NCBI GenBank assembly: GCA_009733575.1
Contig: ML769599.1
Coordinates: forward strand, 21,767-85,766
Direction: 5' to 3'
Length of the DNA: 64,000 nt
Source of the DNA: Gymnopus androsaceus JB14
Taxonomy: Eukaryota > Basidiomycota > Agaricomycetes > Agaricales > Omphalotaceae
Shown in pieces: positions 21,694 through 31,604 of this stretch; positions within the stretch are counted from its first letter, which is position 1, and every line of letters starts with the position of its first letter. Made by a program: the position numbers and the translations under genes. A model generated the notes under the pieces. The model was not told the origin of the DNA. It worked only from the letters and a program-made list of their open reading frames with translations, and ran no database searches.

Positions 21694-21968
21694 CATCAGC
21701 AAAACCTGTATTTTGCATTTTGATTCCCACAGGATTACTTAAAATTCCCAGCGCTCCCAGAGCTCCCAGCGCTGGCCAGCGCTTGCCAGTGCTGTCAGAA
21801 ATATAAAATCATATGTTATTTCCAAATAAGGTAATTTTGCGGCCTCTGGGAGCTTCTGGGAGCTCCCTCCCGCATCGGCCGGACCATCTGAGTGCTGGGA
21901 CGCTGGAGCGCTGGGAACTCTGGACAGTTCGCTCCAGCACTGCCCACGTCATACAGGTTTTGCTGATG
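21694..21968. mobile_element. Palindromic TIR element 1 (MITE-like)
   Basis: 275 bp bounded by CATCAGCAAAACCTGTAT and its reverse complement. The interior is made of reiterated CAGCGCTCCCAGAGCTCC-type words on the left and CTGGGAGCTTCTGGGAGC-type words on the right, so the whole can fold into one imperfect hairpin. It has no coding capacity. It sits inside an LTR fragment. No target-site duplication is clear. Confidence 0.75.
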
Positions 21969-21973
21969 CAGGA

Positions 21974-23312
21974 GGATAATTCTAGTGAACAACCCCCTTG
22001 CTGGCAAAAACCCTCCCAAAAAAGGAAATTTTTGCAAAAGCTAGTTTGGCAACTGCATCACACTTTTGTCACACATGTTTGGGTGTGATTTTTTTTCAAT
22101 TCTTTTGTGTGATTTTTTTTTTGAAAAAAAGTCAGCTACCACCTCATGCCTCACCTTACTTAAGTTGTAACACAAACTGCTCAGATTCCCAAATAGGGCT
22201 GGGGGCAGTATCTGAAATATAAAGACTCCAGACTTTGGGCAATGCATCAGCAAAACCTGGGTGAGCTGGACAGAGCTGGACAGCTCTGTGCAGCACTCAT
22301 AGCACCCATAGCACCCATAGCAAGGTCCCCATCTGTCCAGAGCTATGGATTGCTATGGACTGCTATGGATCACTATGGATTGTATATTTCACGGCATGTT
22401 GTCCGTCAGCCGTTCAATTCAAAACTAAATATATCCTTGTTTCAAAATCACTTCCCTCACTCGGCGGTGGCGACACTTGCTGAACCAAAATAATCATAAT
22501 CTTATAATATTATATTGGCATGTTCATAGTAGTACACATAGTACAATAGTGTGGCAAAACTAGTATAACTAAAGTACTAGTTCTTACATATACTACAGTA
22601 TGCAGTAGTCCTCACCAAAATATTGGAGACATCAAATGAACCAAGAATGTCCAAAACCAAAGTCGCAACTCAGTTTTGACTTGGAAAAAAATTGGGGAAG
22701 TTGCGAGAACGCATCCTGGATGTGTCGACTCTTATATATGGTTGGCGGGAGAGAATGACAGCTGTCAAATGCTTGACAGTTGGTTCGAACACCCAGAAAT
22801 CCCACAGGAGCTCATAGTAAGCCATAGCAGGCCATAGAAGCCATAGTGCTGTAGAGCACTATGGCTTGCTATGGCTGCTATGACCATTACCCAGGTTTTG
22901 CTGATGTGCTTAAGGCTGAATTAAACTCAGATTTAGCAGATCAAATACTAAAATATCCCCAATGTTACCCATTGCATATTGGTATCTAAATCTAAGATAT
23001 TTAATATCATCAGCCATAAATTGCCATATCTGTATGACTAAATATGACAGATGGTAAGCTGCAAGTTGTAACTACAGAAAGGACCTTAGATTGTTGTATG
23101 GGATGGTCATGGCTACCTATAAAAATGCACTGTAATGCTGTACTTTACAGTTATGGTGCAGATCCCTAAAGGCTACACTAATTGGAATACTGCACAAAGA
23201 GCAAATCTCTGACCTTCACAAAAAAGAGTTCTGATGCAAAGTTATATGTTGTGACCTCAACTGGGTTGTTAAATAAGACTTGAGCCAAGGGGGTTGTTCA
23301 GTAGAATTATCC
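21974..23312. mobile_element. Possible TIR element with 27-bp inverted ends
   Basis: GGATAATTCTAGTGAACAAC (from 21974, through CCCCCTTG) is matched by the reverse complement of 23286-23312 with one mismatch in 27. The inside holds no recognisable transposase and contains palindromic element 2. I see no clear target duplication. Confidence 0.5.
22245..22906. mobile_element. Palindromic TIR element 2 (MITE-like)
   Basis: 662 bp bounded by CATCAGCAAAACCTGGGT and its complement (ACCCAGGTTTTGCTGATG, one base off), flanked on both sides by TG. Left arm: GAGCTGGACA and CATAGCACC words. Right arm: GCCATAGCAGG and CTATGGCTTGCTATGGC words. About 400 bp of ordinary AT-rich DNA lies between the arms and contains GACAGCTGTCAA, a word also present in element 3. 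Confidence 0.7.
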
Positions 23313-24229
23313 ACCACAGGATGCATCAGATTGAAGGTTATTTCTCCCAACTTCACAAGCAAGCCTAAAGAATGAAAGTAAAAATTACAAAGGACTCAAT
23401 ACCTTGGTAGGTAACTCACCATAAAATGTGCTCACCCCAGATCAATGACCCAAAAAGCTTCACCATGCCCCAAAACTTCAAATTCCTCCCACTCCAGTAA
23501 TCATAGGACACCATGCTACTACTGTATCATTTCGATTAAGTGCTCATGTAACGCGTGACGGGGCACCATGAACACCACCAAGTTCCACTTCGTAATGTGT
23601 AACAGAGCCAAAAAAGCGAAAATACTTACCATATAAGGTAATTTTTTGCGCACAGGCTCTGCCGGCACTTCCATATAAGGAAACTGAACAGGTACATAGC
23701 TGAAATCAATGCATAATGCACAAAACCCCATGAACACTTAATCAAAATGATACAGTAGTTAAATACTAAGTACACTCATACTAGTCTGTATTATACACTT
23801 CTGGAATCATGGATTGTCCTGGCCTTGATAAAGATGTTGCATCCCAAAATCTACTTCACAATATGGTTTCTGAACCACTGCCATTTGGCACTTGTTCAGC
23901 ATATCCCTAGTAATGCCCTAGTAATGCCCAGTGGAAAGTCTGTCTGTTAGCCTATGCTACCCAGAGTGCCTATGCTAATGCCACCTGTGGCTTTGGCAAT
24001 AGTTCATTGGCATCCAAGTGAGAGATGTATGTCAATTTCACTTTTGACATAAACTTGAGACTTGTGAATGGATTGGCTCTGAGAGAAATCACGAAGCCAT
24101 GCAAGAACACAGATCCTGATTGATTTTCAAAGATGTTTTCCGTGCCACTTGACCATGTTGCAGAAGTGCAAGTGCTGAACCAGTATTCCGGTGGCCCTCC
24201 TGGTTGTTTGGACTGTCTATTAGAGCTAC
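23313..24229. other. AT-rich stretch without a recognised gene
   Basis: Only short ORFs. Probably old transposon-derived DNA, by composition and neighbours, but I can assign no family. Confidence 0.3.
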
Positions 24230-24556
24230 TTTCCTAAATAGGAAGTAGCAGCAGTAAGTCCACACAGGACTTAGTAGAACAATCACATGGATTGATGGGA
24301 GGAAAATGGTGGTATTACAGGGTGTGGTACCTAGGCTTATATACAGTCCTATATACAAATAATATATCAGGCAAGTGGCTACTGTGCATATGGTAAAGTG
24401 GGTACTGTGAGATAGTAGATGGATACGGTGAGAGCAAGAGTGGAGACTGCAAGACAATAAATGTGGAGTGCATGGGATGGTGATACAAACTGAGTGGATA
24501 CTATGAGAAAGTGTTCCATGAATAGATAGATGAAAATACCTTTGTATATTCCAACA
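24230..24556 (-). repeat. 3' LTR of a copia remnant
   Basis: On the minus strand the sequence reads ...GAGGGGGAG (polypurine tract) then TGTTGGAATATACAAAGG, the typical junction of internal region and 3' LTR. The left limit is approximate. Confidence 0.6.
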
Positions 24557-25009
24557 CTCCCCCTCAACCTTTGCAAGTCCCATCAAGGGGGATCGGAAAT
24601 CAAAATTAACAATATCATCCCTGAAAGTTTACAGGTACCATGATCATGATCCCAAATTAGGAAATCCCACAGTCCGGTGCTACCACACAGTGCTTTTCAT
24701 CATTTTTCTTTACAATTTTGCTGCATTTTGTGTTTTATGCTTCTAATCCGACTTCTAAGTACAAAATATAACAAATTATGTAGCACAATAATAGAAGCTT
24801 GAGTTGTCAGAGTGGCGGAATGACTCATGGCAGTGCATGCGTGATTCTGAATGGTGCCATAGTATTACACACATTTTAGTATTTCACTTGCAATTCTTTC
24901 AGTTCTTGCTTAAACTTCAAATGGATTCAGAGTCTCAATTTTAAGGTCTATTAAAGAATTTCTGTCTATTCAAAAAATTGTCTACTAAGGATTACTGAAA
25001 GTTAAAGGT

Positions 25010-25500
25010 CTTCAAATGTTTTTTCCATCTGAAAGTTTTAGTGCTTGCAGACTGGGTGAAGGATGATCATAGATGTTTTCAGAAATTTGGCTGTCAGATC
25101 CCACTTGAGTCCCACAGATGCAGCAAAGTGTTTGGCTTTCATCAAAGGTAAGGCTTTGGTGAAGATGTCTGCCATCATGTTTTTGGTAGGGCAGTAAGTA
25201 AGACAAATTTTCCCTTCTTTGATGACATAACAAATAAAATGATACCAGATATTGATGTGCTTGGTCCTGGCATGAAAACAATCATCCTTTGCCAATGCAA
25301 TGGCTGACTGGTTGTCTGACATGATAGAAATGGGATGAGTGATAGGACCAACAATTTCCAATAAAAGGTTCCTAAGCCAGATCGCTTCCTTTGCTGCATG
25401 GGTCAAAGCAATATACTTGGCTTCCGTGGTGGATAAGGAAGTTGTATCTTGTCATTTTGAAGACCAAGACACTCCTCAACATAAAAACATACCCAGAAAT
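25010..25500 (-). pseudogene. Ty1/copia polyprotein, RNase H end (decayed)
   Basis: The minus strand shows SGYVFML, VSWSSK, SLSTTEAKYIALTHAAKEAIW, SDNQSAIALAKDD, HARTKHINIWYHF and MADIFTKALP: the C-terminal RNase H region of a copia Pol. A TGA replaces Arg after WSSK and a frame change precedes it, so it is dead. It is followed downstream by the LTR at 24230-24556. A solo LTR at 25501 cuts its upstream side. Confidence 0.85.
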
Positions 25501-25774
25501 TGTTGGAGATAGAGCCGTATTGGGCAATCGAGCCGTACGCTCTATCTGGTTCCGTTTTTATTTAGTATATGCGCTTGATGCGCCGCTTGTTATTTTACAA
25601 TATCTTCTTATCAGTAGATATGATGCATACAATGCATAGCCTAGATAATTCAACTTATCACTAGATTAGGTATATATATTGTATGGTACCTCTGAATTTA
25701 TTCCCTGCGCGTTTGCTAAGGGCTTATTGCTATTAGACCAGAGTGAAGTCACCGTTTCGGACTTTATTCTAACA
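25501..25774. mobile_element. Solo LTR with GAAAT target duplication
   Basis: 274 bp starting TGTTGG and ending TAACA, flanked by GAAAT on both sides (25496-25500 and 25775-25779). Five-base duplication and TG...CA ends fit an LTR left after recombination. It inserted into the older copia remnant. Confidence 0.8.
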
Positions 25775-25779
25775 GAAAT

Positions 25780-26411
25780 GGCATGTCAATCCTCTCTGTA
25801 AGTCCCCAAACTCAAAAGAGATATATGTACATCTAGTAACTCATTAGGTTACTAGTAAAAATACATTCAGGTAAGTAATTCATTAAATATTTGACCTTCA
25901 AGGCCATTAAGGCCGTATCGCCTCAGAATTTTTGCAGACGGTTACGACCGCGTTTTTGACGTTTACGGGAAGGTGGAAAACCCTATTCGCGATCTCTAGA
26001 TCCTGTCTATACTAAATATAATACCAAAAATACGGTGGAACTAGTGCTTTGGTATTCAAAGCGGTTCATCATTCCATATACAGTAAATTAAAGCTCAATG
26101 ATGGCGTTGAATACTGAATGCTGTATCTGCTTGGCAGGCATTGAACCACAGCAACGGTCGCTAGAAGTACTAAAATGAAAGAATAGGACCCCCAAGAAGA
26201 AGCGATAAAGAGTGTAACGGAGGAGAACGGAGGAGTTCGTGATGGTGATACAAAAAATAACCAACTTGCAAAGGACGCTCCGGTCCAATCGTAAGTACAG
26301 TAGTTGTATCCAGGCGGATCGTCCACTGGACGATATAAGCCGAAGGAGCAGCAATAAATCATCACTATCATCTTATTCCCTCAAGGGTGGCGGGCCAACC
26401 CCAAAAGCAAA
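25780..26411. other. Intergenic, promoter side of the 26.4-kb gene
   Basis: No gene seen. Composition returns from AT-rich to balanced near 25900, marking the right edge of the transposon island. Confidence 0.35.
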
Positions 26412-28452
26412 ATGGGAAATATCCAAAGCTCCAAGAAAGAGAGGGCAGCTGAAGTCCGTGATGTTCACATGAAGCAGGACAAATTCCGCCTGTCCAGCAT
26501 AAAAGCATACACAATGCACACTGGTATCAATCTAAATCCAGTCCCTCTCCCAGATCCCCCTCCTGGAGCTGCATTGCTAGGATCGCATCAGCAAAACTCG
26601 TATTTTCGCTGGAGAAAACCCATTCATTTGGGACATCTCTGGAGCAAGGTACCCTATTCCAGAGACCTCTGGAGATCTCTGGAGAAAATTGACAGTTTTT
26701 TTGACAGCTGTCAAGCTCCAGAGATCTCTGGAGACCTCCAGCGAAAATACAGGTTTTGCTGATGCGCAATCCAAACCTCTTCCCCGTCTCGTACCGGCGG
26801 GGGCGGGTTTGAACCTTTTAGCTTCATTTGCATGGGGATTCTTTCACTTTTCCACAGGACAACTCGAACGACCTGTTTCCTTCCCTCCAGTGTTCGAAAC
26901 TTTTTTTGCTGGCCCTATAGCATCAGGCCTAGGCATATTTTCCGCTGCATGCTTCAGAGTTGCAATCCAACAGCGCGCTGGTTACGACCTTTACGGGCGG
27001 CTCACTGGTGAACCTGGCATAGACATAGACATGCCTGGAGATGGTGTCCTGATAAAAAATATCATCAGTACTGTGGAAGGAGCTAAAGGACACATGAATA
27101 ATCATAACGCAGGGTTCTTCCTTTGGCTCCAAATAACCGTACTCGATGCTTTGGCGAAGGCAGCATGGAATAACATGCTTCGTTCTAGCACCCGGACGTC
27201 AGCGCCACTCGAGCAGATGGCTTGGTCCTTGCTCCTGGCCATTCTCCACATACCGTACTTGAACTTTGCCAGGCTGGCAGATGCCGTACGACCAAAGACC
27301 GATTGGGCATGGTTTGTACAGCAGGAGACTATAGCTATATTCATGGCGAACGCAAAATCCTTGCGTCAATACACTAACGGGACTTGCTTCGGTACCTTTC
27401 AGGAAGAATTCCATAGATGTCGTGTTTTCCTCTTGGAAACACGGTTATACCACGTTGAGCTAGTAACAGATCGTGGTGCTGGCGCCTTTCCGGACCTAGA
27501 CAGAGCATATGGAAGTCAACTCACCAAGTCGAAGGAAGTGATCGCCATGGCGGATTTACCTCCCTCGGTGAACCATGCTAAAGGGAGTGTATATGCCGCC
27601 TCCTTGGGCGGGGTAGCAGATCTAGAAATATCAAGCAGCACAGACCTGCCTAAACCCAAGTCGGGAGAACTTTGGGGTGGTACGGGGATGCAAAGCGTTT
27701 TGATCCACCACATTGTCAGCGGAGCCCTACTTGGCATTTCCCTCACCTGTGGCATCCTAAACTTGCAACCCAACATCAAAAACGACTCTCTAGCGATCTT
27801 TGTGTCTGTGCTACACCGAATTGCTGCACCTTTAGCGGCGGCCACTGTGCTGTGGTCATCCACGCACAGTTTGACGCGTATATCCGGAAGACTCCTGCAT
27901 AATAAAATCTGTCAGCATGGCATACATCTGCTCGAATTGCTGTCGATTTCTGCAGGCTCCGAGGGTGTGTATACGTCCACAACATATCGTACCGCAAAGG
28001 GTGCCGCACTGTGCATTTTCCTATATGCGTTAAACATATTGTGAAACACGGCAATGTCATCTGTGCTTCAGCCTGACATGTCGATTGGGCTTCAGTTTGG
28101 TAGCTTGGTCATTCACGGATATCTATTGCATCCATTCACCGCTAGCGCTGTCTGGGTCTTGATTCTTGCAATGGACATCATATGCGGTCTTCCTGGCGAT
28201 TTGCGCGCACGACGATGGGTAAACTGGGGTTGGTTTCTGAGCCCCAGCAATGTGATACAATTGATGGCCGACACCAACTTTACGTCGGAGCAGTTGGAGG
28301 GAAGCTGCGGTGGAGTGGTTACAAAACGACTTGGGGAACTAGTTGTGTGTCTGCGCGAGACTCCTACAGGAGATAGGATCGAATTGCTAACCAAGACGGA
28401 CGAGCGGATGGCGGAGAGTCGATACCCTGATATGTTCAAGCAGTATGCTTGA
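26412..28452 (+). pseudogene. Unrecognised multi-pass membrane protein, interrupted by a palindromic element
   Basis: I do not recognise the family. The product starts MGNIQSSKKERAAEV (Gly2 and Ser suit N-myristoylation) and has hydrophobic segments such as LLASFAWGFFHFS, SGLGIFSAACF, VSGALLGISLTCGIL and AALCIFLYALNIL, then a soluble tail ending YPDMFKQYA. Two breaks are seen. The 179-bp palindromic element at 26586-26764 plus a repeated CG adds 181 nt and a stop; without it codon 58 (TCG) joins directly to CAATCC in frame. An in-frame TGA at 28042-28044 then separates the first 451-codon frame from the last 133 codons, which are open in the same frame. Unless the element is spliced out, the gene is inactive. 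Confidence 0.65.
26586..26764. mobile_element. Palindromic TIR element 3 (MITE-like), inside a gene
   Basis: 179 bp with CATCAGCAAAAC at one end and GTTTTGCTGATG at the other; the match extends inward (CGTATTTTCGCTGGAG versus CTCCAGCGAAAATACAG). The interior is a run of CTCTGGAGATCTCTGGAG and CCAGAGATCTCTGG words around TTGACAGCTGTCAA. It is flanked by CG on both sides. It has no GT-AG pair at its ends, so it is not an ordinary intron. Confidence 0.85.
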
Positions 28453-29231
28453 AGTATACTGCAGTAAGTATAAGCTGTACATACATACCAACATAACATT
28501 CTTTTTCGTATACGATCTTTTTGTACTTTGAGAGGCGAGAAACCGATTGTTGAGCTTTACGACTGGGTTCAGTTTTCAAGGTCAACGCGACAATTGCACA
28601 AAGTGCGATCCACTCGATGAAGCACTTGTATCGAAGCCACGGGGGCTGAGCAGGTTTCTGGATGCGATTATGTAGTGCTGGTCAATCGAGGAAGTATCTT
28701 GGGCGCAGACCAGAAAGGAAAGGGTGGATACAACGAAATATTCCATTGAACAAACAGTCTCTAGCCTCTACATAATCTACAGTGGGATCCACTAGCCCTC
28801 AAGCAATTCTACGGAAATCATAAGCAATCTAATAGTAAGAAGTATTAGTTGCGAGTTTTAAAAGACAGGAAAGATGGAAAGTGTCAGAGAAAGCGGAGCC
28901 CGAAAGCCCGAAGGTAGCTGAGATAACTTTCTGCAGTGCAAACGCGAGCCAAGACGACTTTTTGTTTGCGTAAAGCCAAATGCCTCAAGCATCATTTATT
29001 CTAGAAGAAAACGAAAAGGGAACTCACCAGTATCGTGGACGGAAAGACGGAGCAAGATGAGGTACAGAAGCAAAAAAAAATTAAAGCCAAATTTATCCAA
29101 TGTCATGTGTTGCCTTGTTTGCCTTCTCACGTGTTTATCCCACACCAACACACCAACGCCAATCATCAGATTTCTACAGCTCAGCGCACTCTGCTCATTC
29201 GACAATACAGGATTCGAATTCTGTCTAAACA
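28453..29231. other. Intergenic, TAF10 promoter side
   Basis: I see no gene. The right part is the TAF10 upstream region. Confidence 0.4.
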
Positions 29232-29906
29232 ATGTCCGACCAAGCAGCTCCGATACCCTATCCTCTCTATTCTGACGTTGGGCACTCCCAACAGCCAATT
29301 GCTAGCACATCTTCTGCTGCATCACCGGCAGTCGGAGCAGGAGCAGGAACATCGGCAAATGGAAACTCGCAGCCTCAGTCGCGACAAGCAGCCGAAGACG
29401 CACGGAAAGACCGAACGTTGGCCGAGTTTATGGTCATGTTGGACGAGTATGAGCCGTTGGTGAGTTGCTCGGCTTTTTTTCTTGTTATCCTTGCGTGTTA
29501 ATCCGATCATAGATTCCCAACGAAGTAACAGACTATTACTTGCAAAAAGTCGGATTTGAATGCGAAGATCCTCGTCTGTAAGCTTATTCTATACATCTCC
29601 ATTCTGCTTTAAACTCATGTCTGTTCATCAAGTAAACGTCTTCTTTCCCTTGCCGCACAAAAATTTGTTTCTGACATTGCAGGCGATGCCTTCCAACATG
29701 CTCGGATCCGGACGAACGCATCTTCTTCTGGGCGGTCCCGTGCGAACCAAGCTTCAACTTCATATGCGTCTTATCCATACGGTGGGGCAGGTGCTGGTGG
29801 TCCAGGACTGAAAGATCGAACACGGACAACTTTGACGATGGATGATTTGAGCGCGGCGTTGCAGGAGTATGGGATTAACGCTAGGAAACCAGAGTATTAT
29901 TTGTAG
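29232..29906 (+). CDS. TAF10: TFIID/SAGA subunit TAF10
   Basis: Histone-fold subunit shared by TFIID and SAGA. A Ser/Ala/Gly-rich N-terminus (MSDQAAPIPYPLYS) leads to the conserved LAEFMVMLDEYEPL, IPNEVTDYYLQKVGFEC, KRLLSLAAQKFVSDIAGDAF, and the end LTMDDLSAALQEYGINARKP. Two short introns (about 29460-29513 and 29580-29633) join in frame and the stop is at 29904-29906. About 170 residues, as expected. Intact. Confidence 0.92.
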
Positions 29907-30104
29907 AGTGTGGACTTTCTTTATGCTATTGTATTTCTTGATGCTGAATGAAAATATATTCATCCAGCCAATTTGACAAGGAAGTAGGAAAGGTATTCTG
30001 GATCATGAGAACGAAGAAGTATAGATACAATGAAAGATTTAAGACATCCACAATACATCTCCAGAAAGCAAAGACAAAAGAAAGAAAAAGGTATATCATA
30101 GGCT

Positions 30105-31326
30105 TCAGAAAGCTTCCGCCTGGCCTCCATATCGTTTCGGAAGTTGTTTCTCGTCGATTTCCACTAGAAGCGCCTTGCCAATGGTTGAAGGACCAGACCC
30201 TACAACAGACATCTTTGCCAGCGTAGCTGTAGGCAGGAGGGGCTTGAACAGCCAGAAGATCCATGTCATGTACGAAGGCACATTGATAAAGTATTTCTTG
30301 TGCTACATGGATTCAAATCTGTCAGCGTATGTCCAGTATAACTCGTATGATGGCATACCAAAAGCTCAGGATAATGACCGCCGAAAATGCTGCTTGCCTC
30401 GGAAGCAGCGTTCTTCGAATTGGCATCACGACTTGTCATTGAAACGCCTGCATAGTCTAAGAGAGAGAGTTATGTCACTCGTTAACTAAGGCCATGTTAA
30501 GAACTTGCCATGGACTTGTATCATCTGGTCGACAGTCTCAAAGTCAAGCAGTTCAATACTCTTTTCCATAAAGGCAACGCGCCATCTGAAACAAAAATTC
30601 AGCAAGACGTTGAGACCAGGAATCCTTTACACACCTCAAGAACCGTTGGACATCCCCAAACACGACTTTCAGATCCTGGTTACCGCCGTATATGTTGTAA
30701 CTGAGGATGTAAGAAAATTGTCAAAGAAGATAATTGCGAATGCACATACACGACCGGTCTTCCTTGTTTGTCTTTCCCATAGATGTGCCCGAGCTGCCCA
30801 AACACGTCTTGGGGGAATTCTTCCTTGCAAGCAGCTTCGACATCGAATTCGTCGCGCCAACGTAAGGTCGACACAAACATGGTCTTTGCTTCGCTTACGC
30901 TCAGATTCCTACGAGCCACAGTTCAATGCCTGCGTCGGATACCTTGGAAAATGATAGCCTACCTAGCTCGAAGGAATTTCATAAGCACCACACTCACTCG
31001 AGCGTCGAGGAGGTTGGAAGGATCTATAGTGACACCCCATAGCTTCAGGACAGTGGTTGTGGCATCACTCTTGTCAGGGTAAGCAGAGGCTAGCATTTCG
31101 GGGACTTCTTCCTAGTGGCTAGTTAGTATTTGTATAATAGAGGTATATAGACTAGACTTGCTCTAAAAGCCTTCAAAGCATCCCATTCCTTGTCCGTGAA
31201 CTTATCTGTCAAGTTGTTTCTCGGTTCTTCCAAGGGTCTTTCGACTACCGGCTCATCAGTGCCTACAGTTGGAGGTGGGAGCTCTTCTGGCTGGGCCACT
31301 GGAACTGTAGCTTCAGTTTCAGACAT
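30105..31326 (-). CDS. SFH5: Phosphatidylinositol transfer protein SFH5 (CRAL-TRIO)
   Basis: Sec14-like lipid exchanger. On the minus strand: MSETEATVPVAQPEE, a Pro/Glu-rich start, LTDKFTDKEWDALKAFR, then the CRAL-TRIO lobe with WRDEFDVEAACKEEFP, LGHIYGKDKQGRPVV, FMEKSIELLDFETVDQM, TSRDANSKNAASEASSIF, and the end LPKRYGGQAEAF. Six or more short introns. I chose the ATG at 31326 because the frame upstream offers only TTG. I found no lesion. Confidence 0.88.
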
Positions 31327-31604
31327 GGAGGTCAGAAGCAAGTAACGCGTTGACTCCGCAGTGCGCCAATACAGTTACTGCGCGCTTCCTCATTTTTCTA
31401 GATTATCTTATCTTACTTTTATTTTGCGGACCGCATATCCGGTCTAAGCTTGGGCCTTCTTTCTTTGAACGATCACGCTAGGCAACCTCTTTGTCCTCAT
31501 ACCGAAGGTCTATTCGTTGATTCACGCGCAGAATCCTATAAAATGCCTCAATTTCAACCCTGCATTTACCCACTCTTGTTCTTTTTCACCTTCATTATCC
31601 AAGT

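Noticed and set aside
21740..22330. CRISPR-like array from short reiterated words
   Set aside because: The words are irregular, lack constant spacers and form inverted arms; the context is eukaryotic.
26586..26764. Palindromic element 3 as an intron (introner)
   Set aside because: No GT-AG or GC-AG pair at the element ends, and the nearest splice-like sites do not restore the frame.
26689..28044. STE3-like pheromone receptor to go with the CaaX gene
   Set aside because: It is a membrane protein, but I see no STE3 motifs, and the layout of hydrophobic segments separated by long soluble parts does not look like seven evenly spaced helices.
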